Origin: Anaerohalosphaeraceae bacterium
Lineage (GTDB): Bacteria > Planctomycetota > Phycisphaerae > Sedimentisphaerales > Anaerohalosphaeraceae
Length of the DNA: 64,000 nucleotides
Direction: 5' to 3'
NCBI GenBank assembly: GCA_035378985.1
Contig: DAOSUR010000010.1
Location: 61,165-125,164, forward strand
Shown here piece after piece: positions 15,827 through 25,975 of the stretch. The notes under the pieces were generated by a model. The model saw nothing but the letters and a program-made list of their open reading frames with translations. It was not told the origin of the DNA and did not search any database. The position numbers and the translations under genes are program-made. How positions within the stretch are numbered: position 1 is the first letter of the stretch; the number at the start of each line of letters is the position of its first letter.

Positions 15827-17628
15827 GAGATATCTGAATTCAAAAATGGGGAATCGACCAGCAAATCCAGCTGGGCAGACTGCATCTGTCGGCGGAAGAA
15901 ATCCCGATAAATTCCGTTCTGGCTTACCAACTGCAGGTGGGTTCCCTGTTCGACAATTCGTCCGTTTTGAAGGACAAGAATCCAGTCGGCGTGGATGACG
16001 GTAGCCAGACGGTGAGCAATAATAAACGTCGTTCGTCCGCGAATCAGATTCTGCATGGCCTGCTGAATCCAGTACTCTGATTCTGAATCCAGCGAGCTGG
16101 TCGCTTCATCAAAAATCAGAATGGGCGGATTCTTTAAGAACGCCCGGGCAATGGTAATCCGCTGTTTTTGTCCGCCGGAAAGCATCAGCCCCCGCTCACC
16201 GACTTCCGTATCAAACCCCGCCGGAAGGGCCTGAATGAATTCCAGCGCGTGAGCGGCTTTGGCCGCTTCAATCACCTCCTGGTCTGAGGCGGAAGGATTG
16301 CCGTAAAGAATATTTTCCCGAATCGTGCCGCTGAAAAGCATCGGTTCCTGCAGCACCATTCCGACGGCTTTCCGCAAAGAGGACACCTTCAGGTCCCGCA
16401 CATCAATGCCGTCAATCCGCACGGCGCCGGACTGCACATCGTAAAACCGCGGAATCAGACTAACGAGGGTGCTTTTGCCCGACCCGCTGGGGCCGACCAG
16501 AGCAATCCGGCTGCCCGGCTCCACAGTAAAATGGATATCCTGCAGAACGGGCCGGTCCGGCTGATAGCCGAACCAAACGTGCTCGAATTCCACGCGGCCC
16601 TGAACCGAAGGCAGGTCCACGGCGTCCGGACGGCTGCGGATGTCGGGCTGCTCATCCATAATCTGAAAGATGCGGTCCAGCGCCGCCAAGGCGTTGGCCA
16701 TCACCACATTCAGCTCGGAAAACCGCTGCATCGGCAGATACAGCGGCCCCAGATACATCATCAGCGCCACCAGATCGCCCACCGTCATTGCCCCCTTGAG
16801 CACGCGCATTCCCCCGAAGGCAATCACCACGAGCGGAGCCAGCCCAATCAGCGTGCCGGTAACGGCCTGATTGAGTCCCTGCATCAGAATCCGCTGCATA
16901 TTGATGGAAAAGAGCTTCTCGGATTGTCGGCGGAATCGCCGTTTTTCCGTTTTTTCTCGACCGAAAGCGTGAATAACGGCGGTGGCGGAAATCCGCTCGC
17001 TCACATCGCCGGCCATTGTCGCCAGTTCATCCTGAATCCGCATGGTTGCGGCGCGAATGCTGGTGCTGAAACGGCGGAAAAAGAACAGATAAACCGGATA
17101 GGTCGCCAGGGCCGCCAGAGCCGTCGGCATGTCGATTCGAAAGACAAAAAAGAGGATGGCAATCAGGGCAGCGGCGTCCATCCAGGTATTGGTCAGAGCT
17201 GTACCGACCAGATTTTGAGCCAGAGCGATGTCGCTGATAAGGCGGGAGACGATTTCCCCGCTGCGGTGCCGACTGAAAAACGAAGCCGACAGCCGCAGGA
17301 TTCGCCAGTACAGTTCATACCGCAGATGAAACACGGCCCGGTGACTGGCCTTGTCCGCGTAGATATGCCGGATGTACACAAACGGCGCATAAAGAAACAG
17401 GTACACGGCGGCCATCGCCCCGGTGCACAGCAGCAGCTGCCGCATTTTTTCTTCTGAAGGCAGGGTTGCGTTTAAGAACACCTGATCCACCAGATAGCGT
17501 GTCACCTGCGGGGTCAGCAGCGGCACTGTAAATTTGACGATACCGCCCAGCACTGCCAGCACCAAGTATCCGCTGTACGGCCGCACATATCCCAAAAAAC
17601 GAATAAAATTGTTTCTTTTTTGAGCCAT
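15823..17628 (-). CDS. ABC transporter, fused permease-ATPase (MsbA-like exporter)
   Basis: A 601-aa half-transporter. The N-terminal six-helix permease (about 1-310) is followed by an ATPase with Walker A GPSGSGKST, Q-loop VLQEPMLF, signature LSGGQ, Walker B ILIFDEATSSLD and switch IAHRL. The order and length match MsbA/BmrA-type lipid or drug exporters that work as homodimers. The substrate cannot be told. It lies between the secreted dockerin-like protein and a TonB receptor on the same strand, but gaps of about 95-130 bp leave operon membership open. Confidence 0.92.
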   Translation of the reverse strand: MAQKRNNFIRFLGYVRPYSGYLVLAVLGGIVKFTVPLLTPQVTRYLVDQVFLNATLPSEEKMRQLLLCTGAMAAVYLFLYAPFVYIRHIYADKASHRAVFHLRYELYWRILRLSASFFSRHRSGEIVSRLISDIALAQNLVGTALTNTWMDAAALIAILFFVFRIDMPTALAALATYPVYLFFFRRFSTSIRAATMRIQDELATMAGDVSERISATAVIHAFGREKTEKRRFRRQSEKLFSINMQRILMQGLNQAVTGTLIGLAPLVVIAFGGMRVLKGAMTVGDLVALMMYLGPLYLPMQRFSELNVVMANALAALDRIFQIMDEQPDIRSRPDAVDLPSVQGRVEFEHVWFGYQPDRPVLQDIHFTVEPGSRIALVGPSGSGKSTLVSLIPRFYDVQSGAVRIDGIDVRDLKVSSLRKAVGMVLQEPMLFSGTIRENILYGNPSASDQEVIEAAKAAHALEFIQALPAGFDTEVGERGLMLSGGQKQRITIARAFLKNPPILIFDEATSSLDSESEYWIQQAMQNLIRGRTTFIIAHRLATVIHADWILVLQNGRIVEQGTHLQLVSQNGIYRDFFRRQMQSAQLDLLVDSPFLNSDIS

Positions 17629-17723
17629 TCGGATTTTGCCAAAAAGGATTTGCCTCCTCGCAAAGATTCTATCCGAAAAGGTCAGCGGAGGAAAGCTCTC
17701 TTTGAGAACAGCCCGCCTGATGT

Positions 17724-19961
17724 TCAGAAAGTGTGGATAACCTGAAGCCCCAGCGCAGCCGGCTGAATGCGGTACATCCCCGGGAAGTCGTTGGTAAAAC
17801 CGAACTTGCGCTTGCCTAAGTCTTTATCAAACCAGCCCAGAATGTTGTAGGCATCCAGACGGAACGTGGTGTTGGCGCTGTATTGGTACTCCAGACCCAT
17901 GTTCCAGAACCAGCTGGGCTCGAACGATTCCAGCCCGTTTTTCTGGTCAAACCGGGCGGGGCTCCAGGCAAACTGCCGGGCGTAGTCTTTGGCGCCGGGC
18001 CAGCCCCAATATACAATCGCTGAACTGTTCAGCAGCCACTTGTCCTCGAATCGCCACGTCAGACGCAGTTTCGTCTCATGATTGGACCAGTTGGCAAAGT
18101 TGTTTCCATATCCCAGCGGTGCCGCAGTCTCTTCAATCGAGGTAATTTTGTCCGCCAGTGCCGCATGGTCCAGTTTTGTATAGGCATGGGAGAAAGATAA
18201 TTCGAGTTTGTCGTTCGGCTTATACTTTCCTTCCAGCTCTGCACCGGAGGATTTAAGCGTGGCGACCGGGCCGGTTCCGCCCAGGCTGGATGAGTAGCTG
18301 ACCAGATTGTGACTATGCATAAACAGACTGGCCCCAAGCCAAAGATGCCGGCTGTGTTCACGCTCCAGCCGCAGTTCCAGGGCATTCAGGGTTTCGTAAT
18401 CGCTTTCAGACTTGCCGGCAAGCTGATTCCGCTTCATATTCTCCGCCACATCCGTCCGCGAGGCGCGAGAAAGGATCAGCTTGACGGTATCTTTGGGATT
18501 TGCGGTATAAACGAAAGTCGCCTTGGGAGAGAACATCGGTTCAACAAATGTATGGTCATCCAGGCGCCCGCTGAAAAAGGCCGTCAGGTCTTCACTGAGC
18601 CCCCATTGATACTCCCCAATCAGAGAGACCATGTCCGTGTTCCATCGCGGCATCGGTTTTTTATCGCCCATAATGTAATTCAGAGTGGTTTCCTCTCCGT
18701 CCGGAGTCAGGCCGAATTCTTCATGGCTCCATTCTGTTCCGAAGGCCAGTTTGTGCTGTTCATTCAGGTTCCAATTAGCTAAAATACGGCCCTGGTATTC
18801 ATCCTCCCGATACAGTACTTCCCGGGCCAGCCCATACGGCGTCGATTCAAACTGCGTGCGGTCATAACTGAACCGATAGTGCAGCGAAAAATCCTCCGTC
18901 AGTTCCTGTGTGTATTCAGCAGTGAATGTGCTCTGCATATAGCCGACGCCGAAGGCGATATCCCGCTGCGGCCAGCCGCCCTCGAGCGGACGAAATTCGC
19001 ACTGGTCGACATATTCCCCGCCCTGGGTGAAGCGTGCCCAGATATTCAGTTCCCCCAGTGTATAATGGGCATGCAGCTTCGCTCGCGGCCTTCCTCGATA
19101 GGCCTCATTGTAGTTTTTCATGAAATCCGGGTTGTGGTAATATTCATCTACTCCCAGCTGATAGCCCGGCTGATTGGGAGTTCCCCACCAGCCGGAGGGG
19201 CCGCCTTCCTTGTACGCGCCCGGTCCGCAAAGGTACCGCAGCGGTGACTTGGAGGGTTCGGCGCCGGGATACAGGGAGCCGCCGGCATACACCAACAGTC
19301 CTTCATCTTCCGAAAACATTCGTCCCCATTTCACTTCTCCGGAATAGTATTCTTCAATCATTCCAGACCGAAATGCCGCTTCTGTTCCCTGAAATGTTTT
19401 CGGGTCATCGACGATCAAATTGATAACCATCGACAGGGCACCGGCTCCGTACAGGGCCGAACCGGGACCGCGAATGACCTCAATCCGCTGAATATCACGG
19501 AGCATCGGCAGGTCCCGCTCACTGTACACACCAAAATCCGTTTTTTCATTCATCTGCCGTCCGTTAACCAGCAGCAAATATTTATCATCTTTGCCTAAAA
19601 TGCCGCGCAGCCCCATATGCCGCGGCTTGGTGCCGGTAAACACCCACTGAAAGTTCGGCACGTAGATTTCCAGCAGCTCGATCAGACTTCGTGCTCCGGA
19701 CTGGAGAATCTGCTGACGCGTGATGACCGTCATCGTCATCGGCATTTTGCGTTTGGTAGTCTCGGTCAATGAAGCCGTGCTGATTTCCACGTTCATCAGT
19801 TCTTCCAGAGACATTTCGAATAAGTCCGGGGCGTTAGTCTGAGCTTCGGCGGCGGGATTCAGGGAGGAGGCACTGCTGTCCGGCAAAGTCTTTCCGAAAG
19901 AAATCCGGACAAAAAAAACCATTAATCCCATATGAAACAACGCGATTGCTGTCTGCTTCAT
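17724..19961 (-). CDS. TonB-dependent outer-membrane receptor
   Basis: A 745-aa outer-membrane protein. A signal peptide is followed by a TonB-box-like region (about 45-60, FEMSLEELMNVEIS), then the plug domain (VITRQQILQSGARSLIELLEIYVPNF...RGPGSALYGAGALSMVINLI, about 80-190). The rest is a 22-strand-type beta barrel ending in an aromatic residue (QVIHTF). The plug opening SLEELMNVEISTAS is the form common in planctomycete and proteobacterial receptors of unknown ligand. It shows the cell has an outer membrane with TonB energisation, although no exbB/exbD/tonB genes are in the window. Ligand unknown. Confidence 0.92.
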   Translation of the reverse strand: MKQTAIALFHMGLMVFFVRISFGKTLPDSSASSLNPAAEAQTNAPDLFEMSLEELMNVEISTASLTETTKRKMPMTMTVITRQQILQSGARSLIELLEIYVPNFQWVFTGTKPRHMGLRGILGKDDKYLLLVNGRQMNEKTDFGVYSERDLPMLRDIQRIEVIRGPGSALYGAGALSMVINLIVDDPKTFQGTEAAFRSGMIEEYYSGEVKWGRMFSEDEGLLVYAGGSLYPGAEPSKSPLRYLCGPGAYKEGGPSGWWGTPNQPGYQLGVDEYYHNPDFMKNYNEAYRGRPRAKLHAHYTLGELNIWARFTQGGEYVDQCEFRPLEGGWPQRDIAFGVGYMQSTFTAEYTQELTEDFSLHYRFSYDRTQFESTPYGLAREVLYREDEYQGRILANWNLNEQHKLAFGTEWSHEEFGLTPDGEETTLNYIMGDKKPMPRWNTDMVSLIGEYQWGLSEDLTAFFSGRLDDHTFVEPMFSPKATFVYTANPKDTVKLILSRASRTDVAENMKRNQLAGKSESDYETLNALELRLEREHSRHLWLGASLFMHSHNLVSYSSSLGGTGPVATLKSSGAELEGKYKPNDKLELSFSHAYTKLDHAALADKITSIEETAAPLGYGNNFANWSNHETKLRLTWRFEDKWLLNSSAIVYWGWPGAKDYARQFAWSPARFDQKNGLESFEPSWFWNMGLEYQYSANTTFRLDAYNILGWFDKDLGKRKFGFTNDFPGMYRIQPAALGLQVIHTF

Positions 19962-20211
19962 AAAAGGGCCCTCATCTGCCTGCTGTTCTGTTTGGAGAGA
20001 CTCCTTGCGTGCGATTTCGGAGAAAAAAGGAGAGCGATAAACCTTTTTTTTGCGAAAAACAGCAATTTTTGCGGAAAGGAAAATCGGCGTCCTATAAAAA
20101 GCAGAAAAAATGCAACGGGCCGCTGAAAAGAGTGTTTGAGCCGAGGAGAAAGGGATTCATTGAAAAGGATGGACAACGTCGGATAACCACCCTTTTTCCC
20201 CGAACAGCGGG

Positions 20212-21072
20212 TTATGGAATCAATGAAAGGGTTCGACTGATATAATCTACAACAGCATCTTCTTCGTTGGAGGCGATGATTTCATCGGCATAAAGTTTCA
20301 GGGATTCGTGTGCATTGGCCACGGCGACGGCCCGGCCGGCCGTGCGGAACATCTGTATATCATTGATATGGTCGCCGAACACCACGACATTGTCCATCGC
20401 AAATCCGTACATTCGGGCCAGCTCTGCTACGGCCTTGGATTTACAGGCGGCGGCGTCGTGAATCGTCAGCCACCAATGACCGTTGGAGTAGGGATTTTGA
20501 AAATGAAAGCATTCGAGCCGCGGGCCGTACTGTTCCTCCAGATACCGGGCCAGCCGTTCGACCAGCCGGTCTTCCCCCATCACCGCAAACGAGACTACTT
20601 GAAGCGAAAGCACCTTTTCCAGCGGTTCCACCCGGCACAGGCGGGCCCGACTGTGCTCCATCAGTACCCCATGAAACCAGCGCATCTGTTCATTCAGAAG
20701 ATCCTGATAATACAATTTGTCTGAATGTCCGTCATATCCGCAGATAAACGGAGCCAGCCCGGTTCGGCGAATTTCTTCATACACCGCTTCGGCCAGATTT
20801 TTTTCAATGGCTTTGACCTGCAGAGCCCGGCCGGTGGCAAAATCCGACAAAAACGCCCCGTTGACGGCAATCACCGGCAGACGCAGCGGCACCCCTTTCA
20901 GCAGCGGCACAATCTCGCTCCAGGTGCGGGCGCTGGCGACGGTAAAGTTTACCCCCGCCTCCAGCAGTTCGCACAGCCGGCGGCGGCTGGTTTCCGAAAG
21001 TGTTCCGTCATTGCGCAGCAGCGTGCCGTCCAGGTCTGAGACATACAGGATGCGGCGAATATCCGAATCCAC
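20212..21072 (-). CDS. HAD-superfamily Cof-type phosphatase
   Basis: A 286-aa cytosolic hydrolase. Motif I is DLDGTLLRND (residues about 13-22), motif II is TVASAR, and the C-terminal motif IV is VVFGDHINDIQMF. Between them is the large alpha/beta cap of the type IIB (Cof) group, which dephosphorylates sugar phosphates, FMN or other small molecules. The usual GDxxND loop reads GDHIND, so the Asp pair is retained. Start is GTG at 21072 with AGGAAT upstream, 3 nt after the K+ uptake gene, so it is probably co-transcribed. Substrate not predictable. Confidence 0.87.
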   Translation of the reverse strand: MDSDIRRILYVSDLDGTLLRNDGTLSETSRRRLCELLEAGVNFTVASARTWSEIVPLLKGVPLRLPVIAVNGAFLSDFATGRALQVKAIEKNLAEAVYEEIRRTGLAPFICGYDGHSDKLYYQDLLNEQMRWFHGVLMEHSRARLCRVEPLEKVLSLQVVSFAVMGEDRLVERLARYLEEQYGPRLECFHFQNPYSNGHWWLTIHDAAACKSKAVAELARMYGFAMDNVVVFGDHINDIQMFRTAGRAVAVANAHESLKLYADEIIASNEEDAVVDYISRTLSLIP

Positions 21073-21075
21073 GTT

Positions 21076-21756
21076 TTATTCCTGCGGAAGTTTGGCCAGG
21101 TCTCTGTCCGTGCCGGCCACCATCAGGATATCGCCGGCATAAATCACGGTATCGGGCATAGGGACGTTGATGATGCTGTCCTCCTCTTCGGCGTGCGGAC
21201 CGCTTTCGCGTTTGATGGCCACCAGATTGACATTATACCGCTGGCGAAGCTGGAGCTCGCGGACGGTCTTGCCGTGGAAACTGTCAGCTGCTTTCACTCG
21301 CGCCAGACTGTAGCCCGGTGCAAAGTCGATTTTTTCATCAATGTGCGGGGCAATCAGCTTGTATGCCCATCGCTGGGCCGTTTCAATTTCCGGATAAATG
21401 ACCTCGGTGGCTCCCACCGCACTGAAGACCTCGCCGGCCGTCAGGTCCGCCGCCCGCGCATAAATCTTCGGAACGCCCAGCTGCCGGAGGTTGACGACCG
21501 TCAGAATTGCTGATTCAAAAGCCCGGCCCCGCTCGCCCATTCCGACAATGGCGACATCGACTTTGTCTACGCCCTGCGCGCGGAGGGCTTCCATATCTGT
21601 GCTGTCCAGACGCACGGCATGGCTGACCTGATCGCGGATGTCTTCGATAATCTCCCGCTCTCGGTCGATGGCAATCACCTCTGCTCCGCTCATGGCCAGA
21701 GCAATTGCCAGTTTTTTCCCGAACCGTCCCAGTCCGATGACTGCAAACCGTTTCAT
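21076..21756 (-). CDS. K+ uptake regulatory subunit, TrkA/KtrA family
   Basis: A 226-aa cytoplasmic RCK protein. An N-terminal Rossmann domain with GLGRFGKKLA binds nucleotide and ends near residue 135; a C-terminal TrkA_C domain (about 140-225) follows. A single RCK unit of this size is the KtrA type, which forms an octameric ring on its membrane partner and gates it in response to ATP/ADP or NADH/NAD+. The partner gene is directly upstream, 13 nt away, in the same direction, supporting a two-gene K+ uptake unit. SD GAGGAGAT precedes the ATG. Confidence 0.93.
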   Translation of the reverse strand: MKRFAVIGLGRFGKKLAIALAMSGAEVIAIDREREIIEDIRDQVSHAVRLDSTDMEALRAQGVDKVDVAIVGMGERGRAFESAILTVVNLRQLGVPKIYARAADLTAGEVFSAVGATEVIYPEIETAQRWAYKLIAPHIDEKIDFAPGYSLARVKAADSFHGKTVRELQLRQRYNVNLVAIKRESGPHAEEEDSIINVPMPDTVIYAGDILMVAGTDRDLAKLPQE

Positions 21757-21769
21757 AAGATCTCCTCGG

Positions 21770-23548
21770 TTAACCTACTACAACCGGCTCCGACGGATAG
21801 TCAAAGCCGGCCGGCTTGATTTCGTGCGTCAGCCCCGCCAGAAGCGTCAGCGGTCCCAGCCGCCCGATCAGCATCGTGAATATGATAATCCATTTGCCGG
21901 CGGCTGTCAAAGACGGCGTAATCCCCGTGCTCAGCCCCACGGTCGCCAGGGCTGAGGCCGCCTCGAACAGCAAATCCAGAAAGGCAAAATGGCTGTGACG
22001 TTCGGTAATTGCCAGCCCCAGCGTTGCCGTCAGCAGCGTCAGCCCGAACAGAAAAACCACAGTTACCGCACGGCCTACAATCAAAAGCCGAATCGACCGG
22101 CGAAACATCTCCACATCCCGCCGTTTGCGGAACGACGCCCAGGCAATCATCACCACGACGGCAAAAGTGACGGTCTTGATGCCGCCGGCCGTGGAGCCGG
22201 GCGAGCCGCCGATAAACATCAGCACAATCAGGATAAACCGAGAGGCCTCCGAAAGAGAGGCGATGTCCACCGTATTGAAGCCGGCGGTTCGGGCGGAAAC
22301 GGAATGAAAAAAGGCCGTCAGGATGTCGCCCTTATAGGGGCCTTCCGGCCGGCAGGATTCAAACAGCAGCAATGCTCCCGTCCCTCCGACAATCAGCAAA
22401 GCACTGACAGTCAGTACAATCTTGGTCTGAAGCTGCAGCCGCACCGGTGAGCGGGCGGCAAAAATCAGGCCCGGATGCATTCGTCTGTGAAAGAATCGAA
22501 CCAGAACGTCCTGCGCTGCCGTCAGCAGATTGTACAGCACGCTGAATCCCAACCCTCCCACAACAATCAGCGGTGCAATCACCAGATAAACCTGCGGAGA
22601 CGACCGGTAACCCGACAGATTATCCGAGAACAGACTGAACCCTGCATTGCAGAAAGCGCTGACGGAATGGAAAATGCTGCAGAACCATCGACCCTCCGGC
22701 GTGGAAAAGCGCCCGTCCATCGGCTTCCACATTGGATAGAGAACCAGAGCCCCGACGGCTTCAATCAGCAGGGTGGTCAGGAAGATAAAGGCAATCATCC
22801 GAACAATGCGGCTGAGGGTCTGGGTATTCAGCAGGTCCTGCATTGCCGCCGATTCCTGGACACTCAGCGCCTGCCCCAAAATCAGCGCCATCACCGCCCC
22901 GAAGGTGACAATTCCCAGACCGCCCAGCTGGATCAATGTCAGAATAATGACCTGTCCCATCGGTGTAAAATCTGAACCGGTATCCTTGACAACCAGACCG
23001 GTTACGCATGTGGCACTGGCGGCAGTAAATACGGCATCTGTAAACGATAAATGTTCCACATTGTTCGAGCGAGGCAGCATCAGCAGACCGGAACCGGCCG
23101 CAATCAAAATGACAAACAAGCCGGCCAGTGCGCGCGGAGGATTTTTGCCCGTGGCTGCTACAGCGACCATTGTCCGGCACACTTTGACAATCACCTGAAG
23201 CACCAGATAGGTATCAATGGCTATTAAAATGGCCAGACTGGAACTGTCCGGAGAAAACCAGTGCCCTGCACCGGCCACGGAAAGCAGTAGAATCGATAGA
23301 AGCGGTATCTCAAACCAGTTGTATTTCAAAAACTCTCTGCGGGATTCCGCATTTGCAAAGCGAACCGCTTTTTCGGCCAGAAAAATCAGCAGAGAGATAA
23401 ACTGGGCTGCATAGAGCACAGCCGTCGGCAAAAGCACCCGGTCAAACCCATAGAGCAAAACAAAAGTTCCTGCTGCCGAAGCGGCCGCAAGACCATTGGC
23501 AGCAATGACAAGACGCTCCAGAGCGGCATTTTTGTAGTGGATCTTCAT
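21770..23548 (-). CDS. TrkH/KtrB family potassium transporter, membrane subunit
   Basis: A 592-aa polytopic protein. Pore-loop signatures of the SKT family are visible: SATCVTGLVVKDTGSDFT (first loop), SVSAFCNAGFSLFSDNL (second), SVSARTAGFNTVDI (third) and ASALATVGLSTGITP (fourth). Each includes the selectivity glycine. The N-terminal region carries about 130 extra residues with additional hydrophobic helices compared with KtrB (about 450 aa), so the protein is longer than usual. Operates with the downstream KtrA-like subunit; ion may be K+ with Na+ coupling. Confidence 0.92.
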   Translation of the reverse strand: MKIHYKNAALERLVIAANGLAAASAAGTFVLLYGFDRVLLPTAVLYAAQFISLLIFLAEKAVRFANAESRREFLKYNWFEIPLLSILLLSVAGAGHWFSPDSSSLAILIAIDTYLVLQVIVKVCRTMVAVAATGKNPPRALAGLFVILIAAGSGLLMLPRSNNVEHLSFTDAVFTAASATCVTGLVVKDTGSDFTPMGQVIILTLIQLGGLGIVTFGAVMALILGQALSVQESAAMQDLLNTQTLSRIVRMIAFIFLTTLLIEAVGALVLYPMWKPMDGRFSTPEGRWFCSIFHSVSAFCNAGFSLFSDNLSGYRSSPQVYLVIAPLIVVGGLGFSVLYNLLTAAQDVLVRFFHRRMHPGLIFAARSPVRLQLQTKIVLTVSALLIVGGTGALLLFESCRPEGPYKGDILTAFFHSVSARTAGFNTVDIASLSEASRFILIVLMFIGGSPGSTAGGIKTVTFAVVVMIAWASFRKRRDVEMFRRSIRLLIVGRAVTVVFLFGLTLLTATLGLAITERHSHFAFLDLLFEAASALATVGLSTGITPSLTAAGKWIIIFTMLIGRLGPLTLLAGLTHEIKPAGFDYPSEPVVVG

Positions 23549-23594
23549 ATTTCGGACTACTTACCGTTTCCGAAAGATTTTTTCCAGTTTTTTT

Positions 23595-25697
23595 TCAGCC
23601 GATATCCGCCAGCCCCAGTGCTGCTCCAAACCGTTCAATCAGGGCTTTGCGCAAGGCCGCATGCTCCGGTCGAGTCAGACAGGGGTCTTGTCGAATCAGT
23701 TCAAAGGCATTCTTGCGGGCAAACGTCAGCAGGTCAAAATCCTCGACAATATTGGCAATTTTCAAATCCGGCAGGCCGTGCTGGCGGGTACTGAACAATT
23801 CGCCCGGCCCTCGAAGACGCAGGTCTTCCTCGGCTATCTCAAAGCCGTCGCAGGTACGCGTCAGCACCTCCAGACGCTGCCGGGCCTCCGGATTGTCCGT
23901 TTCGGAAAACAGCAGACAATACGAGCGGTTCTGCCCGCGTCCGATTCGGCCGCGCAGCTGATGCAGCTGGGCCAGCCCGAACCGCTCGGCATTCTCAATC
24001 ACCATCAGCGTTGCATTCGGCACATCCACACCCACTTCAATCACCACCGTGCTGACCAGAATCTGAATCCGTCCCGCCCGAAACTCCGCCATAATCTGCT
24101 TTTTTTCTTCAACCGGCATTTGTCCGTGAAGAAGCCCCGCCCGAAATTCCGGAAAAACGGTTTTGGACAAAAGATGGTATTCCTCCGCCGCGGCTTTTCG
24201 CCGGCCGTTTTCCTCCGGGCCGTTTTCACCTTCGATGCGGGGATACACAAAATAGGCCTGCCGGCCCGCCTGAATCTGCCGGCGCAGAAACTCCATCGCT
24301 TCGCGGCGTTTGTCCGGCGGCACCCATCGCGTAATCACTTCCCCGCGTCCGGGCGGACGATGCCGAATCACCGACACATCCAGATCGCCGAAGACCGTCA
24401 TCGCCAGCGTCCGGGGGATGGGGGTGGCCGTCATCACCAGACAATGCGGCGCAGCCCCTTTGCGCAGCTGCGCCCGCTGATGCACACCGAACTTGTGCTG
24501 CTCATCAATCACCGCCAGCCCCAAATCCGCAAACGCAATATCCTCCTCCAGCAGGGCGACGGTGCCCACTACGATGTCAATCTGTCCGCTTCGAAGTTCG
24601 TCGGCAATGCGGGCTCGTTCCGCCGGCGGCATTCCCCCAACCAGAAGTGCTCGTCGGACCCGGCTGCCTTTCAGATACCGTTCGATACTCTCGGCGTGCT
24701 GCCGGGCCAGAATCTCCGTCGGCGCCATCATTGCCGCCTGCTTGCGGTTGGCGACCGCCAGCAGTGCCGCATAGAGGGCCGCAACGGTTTTGCCGGAGCC
24801 GACATCCCCCTGCAGCAGCCGGTTCATCGGAACGGTGCGGCTCATATCCTGCACGATTTCCCGGATGACCGTCTCCTGATCTTCCGTCAGAAGAAACGGA
24901 AACCGCTGCCGAATCCGCCGGTCAATCTCCTCCGTCCAGACCATCGGAAAGGCGCGGCACTGATGCTCCATCTGATGTCTTCGAACGGCCAGTCCCAGCT
25001 GCATCAGAAACAGCTCATCGTATTTGAGCCGCCGCAGGGCCTGATGCACCTGTGCTTCGTTTTCCGGCCGATGAATCTGCCGATAGGCCTCCGCCCGTCC
25101 GCAGAAGTCATTCTTTTTCAGAAACTCCTGCGGATAAAACTCCGGCAGCTGTTCACAGAGGACGTCGAGGGAGGATTGAATGATTTTCTTAATCTGCCAG
25201 GAAGGAAGTTTGGCGCTGGCCGGATACACGGGACCGCTGAAGGCCTCGATATCCTGCGGCTCATCCGCCCGCAGAATGTGGAATCTCGGATTGGTCAGCT
25301 GCAGCTGGTGCTTGTATTCGCTTACCGTCCCGATGGCCGCCAGACGCTGACCGGGCTCAATCTGGTTGATCAGGTATTTGCCGTGAAACCACACAATCCG
25401 GCAAACCCCCGTCTCGTCCGCCAGCATCACTTCAAAAAACGGAATCTTCCGGTGCGCCTGATAATCCGTCTGCTCGACAATCCCGATTACGCAGACGGTT
25501 TGGCCCTTTCGGAGGTCGGCGATTTTTGTCGGCTCCGGTGCAAACCGCCAGTCGCGCGGAAAATAATTCAGCAGGTCCTCGGCTGTATGGACCCCCAGTT
25601 CCGCCAGCGCTTCGGCCCGGGCCGGCCCGACCCCCTTGAGGTATTGAACCGGCGTTAACAAAGTCGGCGAATTTTTCTGCCCCGGTGATTCACTCAC
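23595..25697 (-). CDS. recG: ATP-dependent DNA helicase RecG
   Basis: A 700-aa branch-migration helicase that regresses stalled forks and processes recombination junctions. An N-terminal wedge/OB domain (about 1-210) precedes the helicase core: Walker A GDVGSGKT, Walker B DEQH, motif III MTATPIPRTLA, and the C-terminal helicase domain with the RGRIGRG motif. Length is normal for RecG. The start is a GTG at 25697; an ATG start is not available without shortening the wedge domain. It is encoded upstream of and in line with the K+ uptake genes but separated by 46 nt. Confidence 0.95.
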   Translation of the reverse strand: MSESPGQKNSPTLLTPVQYLKGVGPARAEALAELGVHTAEDLLNYFPRDWRFAPEPTKIADLRKGQTVCVIGIVEQTDYQAHRKIPFFEVMLADETGVCRIVWFHGKYLINQIEPGQRLAAIGTVSEYKHQLQLTNPRFHILRADEPQDIEAFSGPVYPASAKLPSWQIKKIIQSSLDVLCEQLPEFYPQEFLKKNDFCGRAEAYRQIHRPENEAQVHQALRRLKYDELFLMQLGLAVRRHQMEHQCRAFPMVWTEEIDRRIRQRFPFLLTEDQETVIREIVQDMSRTVPMNRLLQGDVGSGKTVAALYAALLAVANRKQAAMMAPTEILARQHAESIERYLKGSRVRRALLVGGMPPAERARIADELRSGQIDIVVGTVALLEEDIAFADLGLAVIDEQHKFGVHQRAQLRKGAAPHCLVMTATPIPRTLAMTVFGDLDVSVIRHRPPGRGEVITRWVPPDKRREAMEFLRRQIQAGRQAYFVYPRIEGENGPEENGRRKAAAEEYHLLSKTVFPEFRAGLLHGQMPVEEKKQIMAEFRAGRIQILVSTVVIEVGVDVPNATLMVIENAERFGLAQLHQLRGRIGRGQNRSYCLLFSETDNPEARQRLEVLTRTCDGFEIAEEDLRLRGPGELFSTRQHGLPDLKIANIVEDFDLLTFARKNAFELIRQDPCLTRPEHAALRKALIERFGAALGLADIG

Positions 25698-25890
25698 ACG
25701 TTCTTATCCGTACAAATCTGCTGATGAAACCGTTGGATACAGTTCGTTTTTGTTTATGATGACCCAGAAAACTTTTTTTTGCAAAACTTTTCCTGCCGAC
25801 TTTCTTGTAATGCCTGCGAAATAATGGTTTACGTGATTATCCGACAATCCTTCTCTTTTTTTGGGCGTCTGATTAAAATGCGTCTTTCCG

Positions 25891-25919
25891 TTGTTTTGGA
25901 CGGTTTGATAGGGTATAAT
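25891..25919 (+). promoter_or_regulatory. Candidate promoter of the SdrD-B/GLUG secreted protein gene
   Basis: TTGTTT, 17 bp, perfect TATAAT, ending 56 bp ahead of the ATG at 25976. It lies within the divergent gap shared with recG. Confidence 0.5.
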
Positions 25920-25975
25920 AATCCTGTTTTGAAGACAGTCTCAAAGGAGTGAGCGAAGAGACAAAGGAGGATAGG

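Noticed and set aside
19962..20211. Riboswitch (cobalamin or c-di-GMP) upstream of the TonB receptor
   Set aside because: I looked for the conserved boxes of both in the 250-bp leader; only loose CACGCAA-like matches without the supporting stems.
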